Source of the DNA: Streptomyces sp. NBC_00271
Lineage (GTDB): Bacteria > Actinomycetota > Actinomycetes > Streptomycetales > Streptomycetaceae
DNA length: 64,000 bases
Direction: 5' to 3'
NCBI RefSeq assembly: GCF_036178845.1
Contig: NZ_CP108070.1
Location: 10,106,001 to 10,170,000 of the forward strand
How positions within the stretch are numbered: position 1 is the stretch's first letter; every line of letters starts with the position of its first letter. The notes under the pieces are model-generated. The model saw nothing but the letters and a program-made list of their open reading frames with translations, did not search any database and was not told the origin of the DNA. Shown in pieces: positions 55,430-63,503 of this stretch. Made by a program: the position numbers and the translations under genes.

Positions 55430-55469
55430 GGTTCAATAGCGGTTTTCAGTGTGATCCCGTTGTTGAACC
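55430..55469. promoter_or_regulatory. candidate TetR operator between P450 and TetR genes
   Basis: GGTTCAA (55430-55436) and TTGAACC (55463-55469) form an inverted repeat in the 122-bp divergent region, placed where a TetR dimer pair could control both genes. Arms are short and the spacing is long, so low confidence. Confidence 0.3.
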
Positions 55470-55490
55470 GACGTCAAGTAAGGTGCGGCC

Positions 55491-56108
55491 ATGATGGGCG
55501 AACAAGGGGAGCGAGGAGAACGGACGCGCCGTCGGCTGAGTACCGAGGAGCGCAGGGAGCAGCTGTTGTCCGTCGGGGCGCGGCTGTTCTCGGAGAGCCC
55601 GTACGACGAGGTGTGGATCGAGCAGGTCGCCGAGATCGCCGGGGTCTCGCGCGGGCTCCTGTACCACTACTTCCCGACCAAGCGGGACTTCTTCGCGGCC
55701 GTCGTGGAGCGTGAGAGCGAGCGGATGCTGCGGCTGACGGCGGCGGTGCCCGGCACTCCCGTCCGCGAGCAGTTGAGCGCCGGACTCGACACCTTCCTGG
55801 CGTACGTCGAGGCCCATGCGCACGGCTTCCGCGCCTTCCATCGCGCCGACGCGGCCGGTGACCAGGCCGTGCGCAGGGTCTATCAGCGGGCGCTGGCCGC
55901 GCAGGAGCAACAGATCCTGGCGGCGCTCGACGCGGACCCCGACGTTCCCGGGGGGATCGAGGACCGGCCCGAGCTGCGGATCGCCGTCCGTGGCTGGCTC
56001 GCCTTCACCACGGCCGTGTGCCTGGAGTGGCTCAGGGGGGCGGAGCTGACCCGGGAGCAGCTGCGGGATCTGTGCGCGCGGGCGCTTCTGGGCGCCATCG
56101 CGCCGTAA
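55491..56108 (+). CDS. TetR-family transcriptional regulator
   Basis: A 205-residue regulator with an N-terminal HTH (VDQ-like segment VWIEQVAEIAGVSRGLLYHYF) and a ligand-binding helical domain. Divergent to the P450, its probable target. Confidence 0.85.
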   Translation: MMGEQGERGERTRRRLSTEERREQLLSVGARLFSESPYDEVWIEQVAEIAGVSRGLLYHYFPTKRDFFAAVVERESERMLRLTAAVPGTPVREQLSAGLDTFLAYVEAHAHGFRAFHRADAAGDQAVRRVYQRALAAQEQQILAALDADPDVPGGIEDRPELRIAVRGWLAFTTAVCLEWLRGAELTREQLRDLCARALLGAIAP

Positions 56109-56137
56109 CTCGTGCGAGGGACGCAGGTGTGGCGTGG

Positions 56138-56166
56138 TTGGCGTACACCCGGATCTCCGATAGGTT
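56138..56166 (+). promoter_or_regulatory. promoter of the DUF2470 gene, -35 TTGGCG and -10 TAGGTT
   Basis: TTGGCG (56138-56143) and TAGGTT (56161-56166) with a 17-nt spacer; the -10 box merges with the iron box, so an iron-loaded repressor would directly block polymerase. Confidence 0.5.
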
Positions 56167-56183
56167 AGGCAAGGCTTACCTAA
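56165..56183 (+). promoter_or_regulatory. DmdR/IdeR-type iron box
   Basis: TTAGGCAAGGCTTACCTAA, a near-perfect 19-bp palindrome matching the actinobacterial iron box TTAGGTTAGGCTNACCTAA. It abuts the DUF2470 gene's ribosome-binding site. Confidence 0.85.
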
Positions 56184-56194
56184 TGGAGGTTGGG

Positions 56195-56932
56195 ATGGGT
56201 GACCGCATGGGTGACCGTCATCACTGGACGGCCGCGCCCGCCGCTGCCGAGCGCGCCCGCTCGGTGCTCGCCGCGGCATGGTCCTGCGCGGTGACCGCGG
56301 AGGGTGGCAGGGAGGAACTCGTCGGCGCGCACACCGTCACCGCGGACGGTCGGGTTCTCCTGCACGTGCCGGACGACAGCGCGCTGACGGCCGCGGCGGT
56401 CAGCGCGCCGCGCGGAGAGCCCTCCGCCGTCCTGGAGTTCGCGGACGTCGCGCCCGTGCCGGTGCGCAACCGGATCCGCGCCCGGCTCTGGATGGCCGGC
56501 CGGTTCGTCCTGGCGGAGGGCCACCTGGAGTTCCGGCCCTCGCGCGTGGTGCTGCGGGAGGCGTCCGGCGCGCTCGTGGTGGACCTCGACGAGTTCGCGG
56601 ACGCCGTCCCCGATCCGCTCGCTACGGCCGAGGCGAGCCTGCTCACCCACCTGGCCGACGCGCACCCGGACGCCGTCGAGCGGCTGACCCGCCTCGTCGA
56701 GCCCGAGGGTCTGCACGGCGCGGTCCGCGTCCAGCCGCTCGCCGTCGACCGGCACGGACTGACGCTGCGGATCGAACGGGCGCGCGGCAACGGCGACGTA
56801 CGCCTGTCCTTCCACTCGCCCGCCGACGACGTCTCGCAGCTCACCGAGCGGATGCATGTGCTGCTCACGCAGGCGAGCTCCGCGAACTGCCCCCGCGCGC
56901 TACAGCGGCAGCGCACAGACGGCGACGGGTGA
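56195..56932 (+). CDS. iron-regulated DUF2470-domain protein
   Basis: A 245-residue protein: an N-terminal split-barrel-like part (VLHVPDDSALTAAAVSAPRG, RIRARLWMAGRFVLAEGHLE) and a C-terminal DUF2470 domain (EASLLTHLADAHPDAVERL, VDRHGLTLRIE), the arrangement of heme-utilisation HugZ-like proteins. The iron box implies expression under iron starvation. ATG at 56195 follows GGAGG by 5 nt; the ATG at 56183 lies inside the operator and is unlikely. Overlaps the convergent lactonase by 33 bp. Confidence 0.8.
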   Translation: MGDRMGDRHHWTAAPAAAERARSVLAAAWSCAVTAEGGREELVGAHTVTADGRVLLHVPDDSALTAAAVSAPRGEPSAVLEFADVAPVPVRNRIRARLWMAGRFVLAEGHLEFRPSRVVLREASGALVVDLDEFADAVPDPLATAEASLLTHLADAHPDAVERLTRLVEPEGLHGAVRVQPLAVDRHGLTLRIERARGNGDVRLSFHSPADDVSQLTERMHVLLTQASSANCPRALQRQRTDGDG

Positions 56933-58129
56933 GGCGAACGGCTTGCCCGCGAGCCGGAGTTCACCGCTTGCGCCCTCGACGTGGAAGACACTGACCGTGC
57001 TCGAGCGCTGGTTCGCCGTGAACAGCAGCCGTTCGTCCGGTGAGAAGGCGAGGTGGCGCGGGAAGTCGCCGCCGACCGGCACGGTGTCCAGGAGCCTCAA
57101 CCGGGCACCGGCCGCCTCGACCCCGTACCGCGTCAGGCTGTTGTGGCCGCGGTTGGCGAGATAGGCGTACGACCCGTTCGACGTCACCAGGATCTGCGCC
57201 GGGTAGTTCGTGCCCGCGCCCGTGCCGGTGGACTGCGGCTCGCCCGGGGTGAGCCGCCCGCTCGCCGGGTCGTACGCGCAGACCACGACCGTGTTGTCGA
57301 CCTCGTTGGCGAGATAGGCGAAACGGCCGTCGGGGTGGAAGGTGAGATGCCGTGGCCCCGCGCCCGGCCGGGTGTGCGCCTGGGAGACCTCGGTGAGCGT
57401 TCCCTTCGACTGGTCCAGGCGGTAGGTGTAGACCGTGTCGGTGCCCAGGTCGACGGCGAGGACGTGCCCGCCGTCCGGACTGGTCACGAACTGGTGCGCG
57501 TGCGGGCCGTCCTGGCCGGGGCCCGGTGCCGGACTGGAGTGTGTGACCAGGTCGGTGCGCTCGCCGAGTGCGCCCGAGACGTCGACGGGGTGCACGGCCA
57601 CGCTGCCCGAGGTGTAGTTGGCGCTCAGCAGCCACCGTCCGCTCGGATGCACGGAGAGGTGGCAGGGGCCCGCGCCGCCGGTGCTCCGGGTGCCCAGCAC
57701 TTTGTTGTCGGTGAGCCGTACGGCCGTCACGGCGCCCTGTGGCCGCTCGTCGACGGCGTACAGCGTGTGGCCCTTCGGATGCGTGGCGAGGTACGACGGG
57801 TCGCCGATGCCGGTGAGCGTGCCGGTGGCCGTGACGGCGCCCGTCGCCGGGTCGTACGTGGCCAGGCCGATCCCCTTTCCGCCGCCCTCGACCGAGGTGT
57901 ACGTGCCGAGGAACAGCCGGCGGACGGTGGGGGCGGAAGAGGTCGGTCCGGAGGCCGAGGTGGCGGGGGAGCCCTCGGCGGGTGGGTTCGTGGCGGCCGC
58001 GGGGCGGGTGCGCGGCGCGGCCGGTGCCGGAATCGTCGTCACCGCGGTGATCCCCGCCAGCGCTCCGATGAACCGGCGCCTGCCCCAGCCGCCGCCCGCG
58101 TCCCGCGCCGGATCCGCGCCAGTGTTCAT
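56900..58129 (-). CDS. Tat-exported lactonase-family beta-propeller
   Basis: A 409-residue protein with a twin-arginine signal (GRRRFIGALAGITAVTTIP) and a seven-bladed 6-phosphogluconolactonase-type propeller (FLGTYTSVEGGGKGIGLATY, GPRHLTFHPDGRFAYLANE, FPRHLAFSPDERLLFTANQR). Family members hydrolyse sugar lactones; an exported copy probably acts on extracellular lactones or has another propeller role. ATG at 58129; a start at 58186 adds 19 residues before the signal. Confidence 0.8.
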   Translation of the reverse strand: MNTGADPARDAGGGWGRRRFIGALAGITAVTTIPAPAAPRTRPAAATNPPAEGSPATSASGPTSSAPTVRRLFLGTYTSVEGGGKGIGLATYDPATGAVTATGTLTGIGDPSYLATHPKGHTLYAVDERPQGAVTAVRLTDNKVLGTRSTGGAGPCHLSVHPSGRWLLSANYTSGSVAVHPVDVSGALGERTDLVTHSSPAPGPGQDGPHAHQFVTSPDGGHVLAVDLGTDTVYTYRLDQSKGTLTEVSQAHTRPGAGPRHLTFHPDGRFAYLANEVDNTVVVCAYDPASGRLTPGEPQSTGTGAGTNYPAQILVTSNGSYAYLANRGHNSLTRYGVEAAGARLRLLDTVPVGGDFPRHLAFSPDERLLFTANQRSSTVSVFHVEGASGELRLAGKPFASPVAVCALPL

Positions 58130-58266
58130 ACCTGCACCTCGGGTGTCGGTTGCCTCGGTCGTCACAGCCACCTTGGCGTGCGACACCCGAGAAGTGCAAG
58201 AACGGCAATGCTTGTTGCGCCCTGCGCAACGGTGGGCGGGGTTGCCCGACGACCGGGTGGGGCCGC

Positions 58267-59307
58267 CTACCAGTCACCGTCCTCGACCGGCTTGCCCGGC
58301 GCGTCGCCCAGCTGTTTCACCTGGTGGGGCGCGGGCTCCTGCCAGGGCTCGTGGTCGTCGCCGAGCCACTCGCCGACCGGCCGCACCGCGCCCAGGGTGT
58401 CGGTGGGGGCGACGTCCTGGGCCGCGTCGTCGTAGTACTCGAACCAGGGCAGCCCGGCCCGGGTGTACGCCGCGCGGTCGACGGGGGACGGCGGGGGAGC
58501 CTCGCCCGTGATGCGGCGCCACTCGGGAGGAGTCACGAGATGCACGAACACCCGGCCGGCGGGCTCCCTGGCCCAGGCGCCGGGCGAGCGCTCGTCCGCG
58601 TAGACCTCCTGGCGCATCGAGCCTCCCACGCCGAGTCCCATGGCCGGGGCGCTCCTCGCGCGGGCCGCCGAGGCGGGCGCGGCGGCCATGGCGGCGCCGG
58701 GAGCCGGCGGGGCGGCGCCGTAGACGGACGCGCTCTTCGCCGACCTCGTGCTCACGGACCGGCGGCGCTCCCACTCACGCCACTTCGCGAGCTCGGCGTC
58801 ATTGAGCCGGAAGGACTGCAGCTGCAGGCCGCCCCACACCTCTTCGCCGGTGACCTGGCCCTCGACCGTGGCGCCGAGCCCCAGCGGCACGGCCACGAAC
58901 TGGCGGACCGTGCCCTTCCCGGAGTTGATGCCGTCGAGCCAGGGCTGGCGGGGGAGCACCACGTAGTTCTGCGGGTCCTGGGCGAGCAGGGAGCTCCACG
59001 GCCTGCCCGAGACCGCGCACACCTTGCCCACGCCGACCTGGAGCGCGGCCGGCTCGGTCGAGCCCGCGAAGCTCAGCCACATGGCCTCGCGCAGATACAC
59101 CGGCAGCATCACACCGCCGCGCGCACGCCACTCGGCGGGCACGGTGTCCGCGTGGTCCTCGACGCGGCGCACGGGGAACTCGCCGAGCCCGGGCGGCAGT
59201 TCGTGCGTGCCCGTCTCGGGCAGGCGCAGCGTCCGCATGAACCGGACCCGCACCCCGCCCGGCAGGCGCAGTGTGTTCCCGTCGATCCGCACAGCGTCGT
59301 CGGCCAT
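58267..59307 (-). CDS. hypothetical protein
   Basis: A 346-residue soluble protein without recognisable domain: beta-rich N-terminal half (AVRIDGNTLRLPGGVRVRFM, VRQFVAVPLGLGATVEGQVT, EEVWGGLQLQSFRLND) and an acidic, Pro-rich C-terminal half. Segment WGGLQLQSF-like and a WREWERR helix suggest an actinobacterial conserved unknown. ATG at 59307. No obvious partner. Confidence 0.55.
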   Translation of the reverse strand: MADDAVRIDGNTLRLPGGVRVRFMRTLRLPETGTHELPPGLGEFPVRRVEDHADTVPAEWRARGGVMLPVYLREAMWLSFAGSTEPAALQVGVGKVCAVSGRPWSSLLAQDPQNYVVLPRQPWLDGINSGKGTVRQFVAVPLGLGATVEGQVTGEEVWGGLQLQSFRLNDAELAKWREWERRRSVSTRSAKSASVYGAAPPAPGAAMAAAPASAARARSAPAMGLGVGGSMRQEVYADERSPGAWAREPAGRVFVHLVTPPEWRRITGEAPPPSPVDRAAYTRAGLPWFEYYDDAAQDVAPTDTLGAVRPVGEWLGDDHEPWQEPAPHQVKQLGDAPGKPVEDGDW

Positions 59308-59359
59308 CCATCCGCTCCCCCCGTCGTCGCTCCCGTCCCCGAAAACGGAACGGTTGTCC

Positions 59360-60631
59360 TCAGAGAGAACGACCGGAGACGGGGGGACGGTTCCGGTCCG
59401 AGCGCGGCTGTCGCGGCCTGCGGGACATCCGAAGGCGCTGCCGCAGTCGGACGAGGTGGTCACGGCGCTCGCGCTCTTCGCGGGTGCCGCGGTCGAGCTC
59501 CTCCATGAGCCGCCGTGAGCGGTGCTCCGTGTCCAGCTCGTCCAGGATGCGGGTGACCTCGGTGAGGACGGCGCCGTGCAGCTGCCACTGCCGGGCGTCC
59601 CGCTGCACCTCGTCGAGCAGCAGCTGGGCCAGCTTGTCGCGGGTCGCCGTGGCGGTGGACAGCTCCGCGGTGAGCCGGGACTCGGCCGACTCGGCGTTCT
59701 GGCTGATGTCCGTGGTCACCAGGACCGCGAAACTCACCACGGCGTCGCCCACTTCGGACAGCAGCTGCTCCAGTGTCGCCCCCACCTGGGGCTCGAACAG
59801 CGGCTCGGGATCGCGCTCCTTGGCGAGGTCGGTGAGGGTGCGGGCGAGCACCCGCAGCACCACCGTGCAGATCTCCAGCGTGTCGAGGCCGGTACGCAGC
59901 ACGATCCGGTGCAGCAGGCCCTCCCGTACGCGCGGATTGAGCTTGAGGCTGTCCTCGGCCTGCCGGAGCGCCGCGTCCACCTGGACGATGTCGTGGTCCA
60001 GGCGGCGCGCCTCGTGCAGCCGGGCGGTGGCGTGCTCGACGGGGGTGCGGCCGGCCGCCTCCTCGCCCATGCGCAGCATCAACCGGCGTACCCGCCGCGC
60101 CAGATCCTCGATGGACTCGCCGGCCGCACCCACCCACACCGGGGGAGCGAAGAGCAGATTGCAGCCGAGTCCGACCACCGCGCCGATCAGTGTCTCCAGC
60201 ACCCTGGCCCAGGCCGTGTCCCCGACCCTGGTCACGCCGAGCACGAGCATGGCGCTGATCGCCACCTCGGGCACGAACTCGCTGACCCGGACGAGATGGC
60301 CGACGGCCAGCGAGGCGAGGATGAGCAGGGCCAGACTCCACCATGTCAGACCCACGAGAACGCTGAAGGCGATGGCGACGACGACACCCGCCACCACGGA
60401 GTTCACCCGGCGGATGCCGGTGGTGAGGGTGGCGTAGAGCGTGACCTGCACGACCAGGAGCGCGGTGAGCGGGGCGGTGAGTGGCGCGGGCTCCGGACTG
60501 AGCCGCAGCGCGATCACGTACGCGACGGTCGCGGCCCCCGCCGACCGCACCGACTGGACGACCACGGGTTCCTCGTGCCACTTCCGGAGCTGTGCGCCTG
60601 CCACGGCCCACGCACCACGTACGTCTCGCAT
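59360..60631 (-). CDS. FUSC/aromatic acid exporter-type membrane protein
   Basis: A 423-residue protein with six N-terminal membrane helices (about 25-165; RVNSVVAGVVVAIAFSVLVG, WWSLALLILASLAVGHLV) and a long charged helical cytoplasmic domain ending in Arg-rich sequence. This matches the FUSC-like/aromatic acid exporter superfamily. Substrate unknown. ATG at 60631. Confidence 0.75.
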   Translation of the reverse strand: MRDVRGAWAVAGAQLRKWHEEPVVVQSVRSAGAATVAYVIALRLSPEPAPLTAPLTALLVVQVTLYATLTTGIRRVNSVVAGVVVAIAFSVLVGLTWWSLALLILASLAVGHLVRVSEFVPEVAISAMLVLGVTRVGDTAWARVLETLIGAVVGLGCNLLFAPPVWVGAAGESIEDLARRVRRLMLRMGEEAAGRTPVEHATARLHEARRLDHDIVQVDAALRQAEDSLKLNPRVREGLLHRIVLRTGLDTLEICTVVLRVLARTLTDLAKERDPEPLFEPQVGATLEQLLSEVGDAVVSFAVLVTTDISQNAESAESRLTAELSTATATRDKLAQLLLDEVQRDARQWQLHGAVLTEVTRILDELDTEHRSRRLMEELDRGTREERERRDHLVRLRQRLRMSRRPRQPRSDRNRPPVSGRSL

Positions 60632-60761
60632 CCTTGGCCTTTTCCCTTTTCGCAGGCGTACCGAACGTGCTGATCGAGGACCGTAGCTGTCCGCAAGGGT
60701 GAGCGAGGTGGCCGCCCCCCGGGTAAGCCGGAAGAGGTCGGATTCGGGCTGGTCGGCGCCG

Positions 60762-61391
60762 TCACCGGCTGGAGTCGGCGCGGCTGCGGGACCGGTAACC
60801 GGCCACCTTCGCGAGGTTGCCGCAGCGGTCCATGGAGCACCAGCGGCGCCGACGGGCCTGGGAGTCGTCCAGGAAGAGCAGCGAGCACTCGGGGTTCTCG
60901 CACTCCTTGACCCTGGCAAGGAGCGGGCCGCCGACCAGTAGGACGGCGTCCCGGGCCACGGTCGCGAGGGCCGCGGGTCCGGGACGCTCGGCCGTCCAGC
61001 GCAGGGGCTGCCGGGGGTCCGCGCCCTCGTCCTGCGGCTCGGCGAGTTGGGGGGCGAGGTCGGGGCGGGCCGCCGCCTCGTTGGCCCGCGTGACATCGGC
61101 CGGGTCGGGTGCCTCCCCGGCCATCGCGGCGTGAACGAGCCGGTAGAGGGCCTCGCGCAGGGTGCGGGCGTGGACGAGGTCGCCCTCGGTGACGCGCACC
61201 GGGGTGTCGTCGGCCCCGGCGCTCAGGCCCGCCTCGGTGATCCAGCGGGCGAGGGCGTCGGGGTCCGGGAGCCGCTCCAGGGGGGTGGCGTGCCGCTTGC
61301 CGAGCGTGGCCACGAAGTTCAGGCAGGGGCGTCCGCCGATGAAGGGGAACGGCGAGGCGGGCTCGGGGACGGCGGCGGGAGCGGAGGGCAT
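60762..61391 (-). CDS. CGNR zinc-finger (ABATE-domain) regulator
   Basis: A 209-residue protein: ABATE domain (FIGGRPCLNFVATLGKRHA) and C-terminal CGNR zinc finger (CENPECSLLFLDD, then RRRRWCSMDRCGNLAKVAGY), proposed DNA-binding regulators. Divergent to the quinone oxidoreductase and flanking the 51-bp inverted repeat, so it probably autoregulates through that site. ATG at 61391. Confidence 0.85.
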   Translation of the reverse strand: MPSAPAAVPEPASPFPFIGGRPCLNFVATLGKRHATPLERLPDPDALARWITEAGLSAGADDTPVRVTEGDLVHARTLREALYRLVHAAMAGEAPDPADVTRANEAAARPDLAPQLAEPQDEGADPRQPLRWTAERPGPAALATVARDAVLLVGGPLLARVKECENPECSLLFLDDSQARRRRWCSMDRCGNLAKVAGYRSRSRADSSR

Positions 61392-61409
61392 GGTCCGAGT
61401 GTAACGCCT

Positions 61410-61460
61410 TGACACCGGTTGAAGTGGTGTCGCATGGTGACACCACTTCAACCGGTGTCA
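61410..61460. promoter_or_regulatory. perfect 22-bp inverted-repeat operator
   Basis: The arms 61410-61431 and 61439-61460 are exact reverse complements around a 7-nt spacer. Each arm is itself a dyad, GACACC-N9-GGTGTC. TTGACA (61409-61414) and CATGGT (61433-61438) may form the promoter of the plus-strand gene, and the symmetry gives a matching one for the minus strand, so each arm sits in a promoter spacer. Probable binding site for the CGNR regulator. Confidence 0.7.
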
Positions 61461-61525
61461 CCGCTCTCGTGGGCCTCCTCGGATTCCGCGGTGCTCCGGT
61501 GCGTCCACCAGGAAGCAGGTGCGGT

Positions 61526-62524
61526 ATGCGTGCGGTGCGGATCGACGAGTTCGGCGGGCCCGAGGTGTTGGTGCCGATGGAGGTCCCCGACCCGGTCGCG
61601 GGCCCGGGCCAGGTGCTGCTGCGGGTCGTGGCGGCGGGGGTGAACCGGGCGGACGCGCTGGTCCGTGCCGGGCGGTACCACCGGGCCGGACGTCCACCGC
61701 TGATCCCGGGCGTGGAGGCGGCCGGCGTCGTCGCCGCGGTGGGGGAGGGGGTGACCGGCATCGAGGTCGGACAGCGGGTCATGGCCCTGGACGGGGTGAA
61801 CGCACCTGGTTTCTACGCCGAGTTGGCCGTCGTGCCCGCCCGGCAGGTCACGGTCGTGCCGGACGGTCTGGAGCTGACCGAGGCCGCCGCCCTGCCCGTC
61901 GCCTGGCTCTCCGCCTGGTACTGCCTGCGCCATCTGGCGAAGGTGACCAAGGACGACACCGTGGTGGTGAAGGCCGCCGCGAGCGGGGTGGGCAGCGCGG
62001 CCGTCCAGATCGCCGCCGAGGCCGGCGCCCGTGTCGTCGCGCTCGCGGGCTCACCCGACAAGACCGCCTGGGCCGCCGGATTCGGCGCCCACGACACCCT
62101 CGACACCTCCGCGCACCCGGGCGACGCGGAGGTCGAGGAGGTGCTGCGGCTGACCGACGGGCGCGGTGCGGACGTCGTCCTCGACACCGTCGGCGGCCCC
62201 GCTTTCGGACGGAGTCTGCGCGAGGTCGGACACGGCGGGCGAGTGGTCGCCCTCGCCAACGTCGCCCTGGAGCCGAGCACGATCGACACCCGCGACTTCT
62301 ATCCGAAGAACGCCGCCGTCCTCGGCTTCCAGCTCACCAATCTGCAGATCCACGGCTACGACCCCCGCGAGGACCTGCGCGAGCTGGCCCGGCGGGTCGC
62401 GGCGGGCACGTACCGCGTGCCGGTCGAGACGGTGATCCCGCTGGACCAGGCGCGCGCGGCCCACGAACGTCTGGAGCGGCGGGACAACCGGGGCAAGATC
62501 GTGCTGGCCGTTCAGGAGAAATGA
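61526..62524 (+). CDS. quinone oxidoreductase-like MDR dehydrogenase
   Basis: A 332-residue zinc-independent MDR family member (NADPH:quinone reductase type): MRAVRIDEFGGPEVL start, VVVKAAASGVGSAAVQIAAE nucleotide-binding turn and HDTLDTS cofactor loop. Likely detoxifies quinones or electrophiles under control of the CGNR regulator. ATG at 61526. Confidence 0.85.
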   Translation: MRAVRIDEFGGPEVLVPMEVPDPVAGPGQVLLRVVAAGVNRADALVRAGRYHRAGRPPLIPGVEAAGVVAAVGEGVTGIEVGQRVMALDGVNAPGFYAELAVVPARQVTVVPDGLELTEAAALPVAWLSAWYCLRHLAKVTKDDTVVVKAAASGVGSAAVQIAAEAGARVVALAGSPDKTAWAAGFGAHDTLDTSAHPGDAEVEEVLRLTDGRGADVVLDTVGGPAFGRSLREVGHGGRVVALANVALEPSTIDTRDFYPKNAAVLGFQLTNLQIHGYDPREDLRELARRVAAGTYRVPVETVIPLDQARAAHERLERRDNRGKIVLAVQEK

Positions 62525-62609
62525 GTTGCGGATGTCCCGCCCGACGAGTGATCTCTAAGGGTCCCGGAGTGGGGCGAAGAGGTGCGGGAACAGGGCGGGG
62601 AGGGGTCAC

Positions 62610-63503
62610 GTGGACTTCAGGGGCGGGCGCACACCCCAGGAGCGGGCGCTGCGCCATGTGGCGGCTCTCTCCCGGGGCGCGGCGGTGAACCCGGCGCTGC
62701 GCATCACTCTGAACTTCCACCCCGACCGGCTGGTGGGTGAGCTCCCGATCCTGGAGGTACTGGCCCGGGACGGCGCGTATGTCTCGCAGTTCGTCACGGG
62801 AACGAGCAACGGCGGGCTCACCGCGCACCCCGGGGGCGACCGCTGGCGCTGGGAGAGCCGGATCTTCGGCGCGGCGTACGACGCCGAACCCGCGCACGAA
62901 CGACCCGTGTACGGCGGACTGAACTTCCGGCGCCAACTCGTCGGCGCGGCGCCCCGCTTCGGCTCCTCGCACTTCCGGCTGACCGGTGCGGCCCTGCGGC
63001 GGGCCACCTTCTGCTATCCCGACAGCGCGGCCGAGCCGTCCGCGTTCGGGGTCGCCGCCGGGATGTCCCTGATCGAGCTGGCCGAGGCGGACGAGCAGGA
63101 CGCGCTCGACGACTACATCGAGGCGCAGGTGCACGGCCCCGTCGACCTGGCGAGGGACATGGAGGCCCTGGTCCTGGACGCGAGCTACCGCGGCACGGCC
63201 GTCGAGGTGGCGGCCCGGCGGCTCCCGTGCCCCGTGGAGTGGCACCCCGGCTACCGGCTCCCGGTCGAGGAACTGCGGCGCCACCCGGACTTCCGTGGCC
63301 CGGAGTTCGTCGCGCTCGGCGCCCGGATCGCCGAGGACGGCCTGCTCGACCCCAGGATCATCGGGGACGCCGCCCGCACCGGCCGCCACGAACTCCAGGA
63401 CCTGAAGAGGGTGTGGCACTGCCTCGCGCGCTTCGGCGCCCCTCAGGGAGCGGGCACGGCCGCGGGCGGCCACACTCCGGGAGTCAGTACGCCCAGCGCG
63501 TAG
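62610..63503 (+). CDS. DUF3626-domain protein
   Basis: A 297-residue protein with the DUF3626 hallmark ITLNFHPDR and HFRLTGAALRRATFC; function unknown. GTG start with GGGGAGGGG upstream. Its last 61 bp overlap the convergent LuxR-type gene. Confidence 0.7.
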   Translation: MDFRGGRTPQERALRHVAALSRGAAVNPALRITLNFHPDRLVGELPILEVLARDGAYVSQFVTGTSNGGLTAHPGGDRWRWESRIFGAAYDAEPAHERPVYGGLNFRRQLVGAAPRFGSSHFRLTGAALRRATFCYPDSAAEPSAFGVAAGMSLIELAEADEQDALDDYIEAQVHGPVDLARDMEALVLDASYRGTAVEVAARRLPCPVEWHPGYRLPVEELRRHPDFRGPEFVALGARIAEDGLLDPRIIGDAARTGRHELQDLKRVWHCLARFGAPQGAGTAAGGHTPGVSTPSA

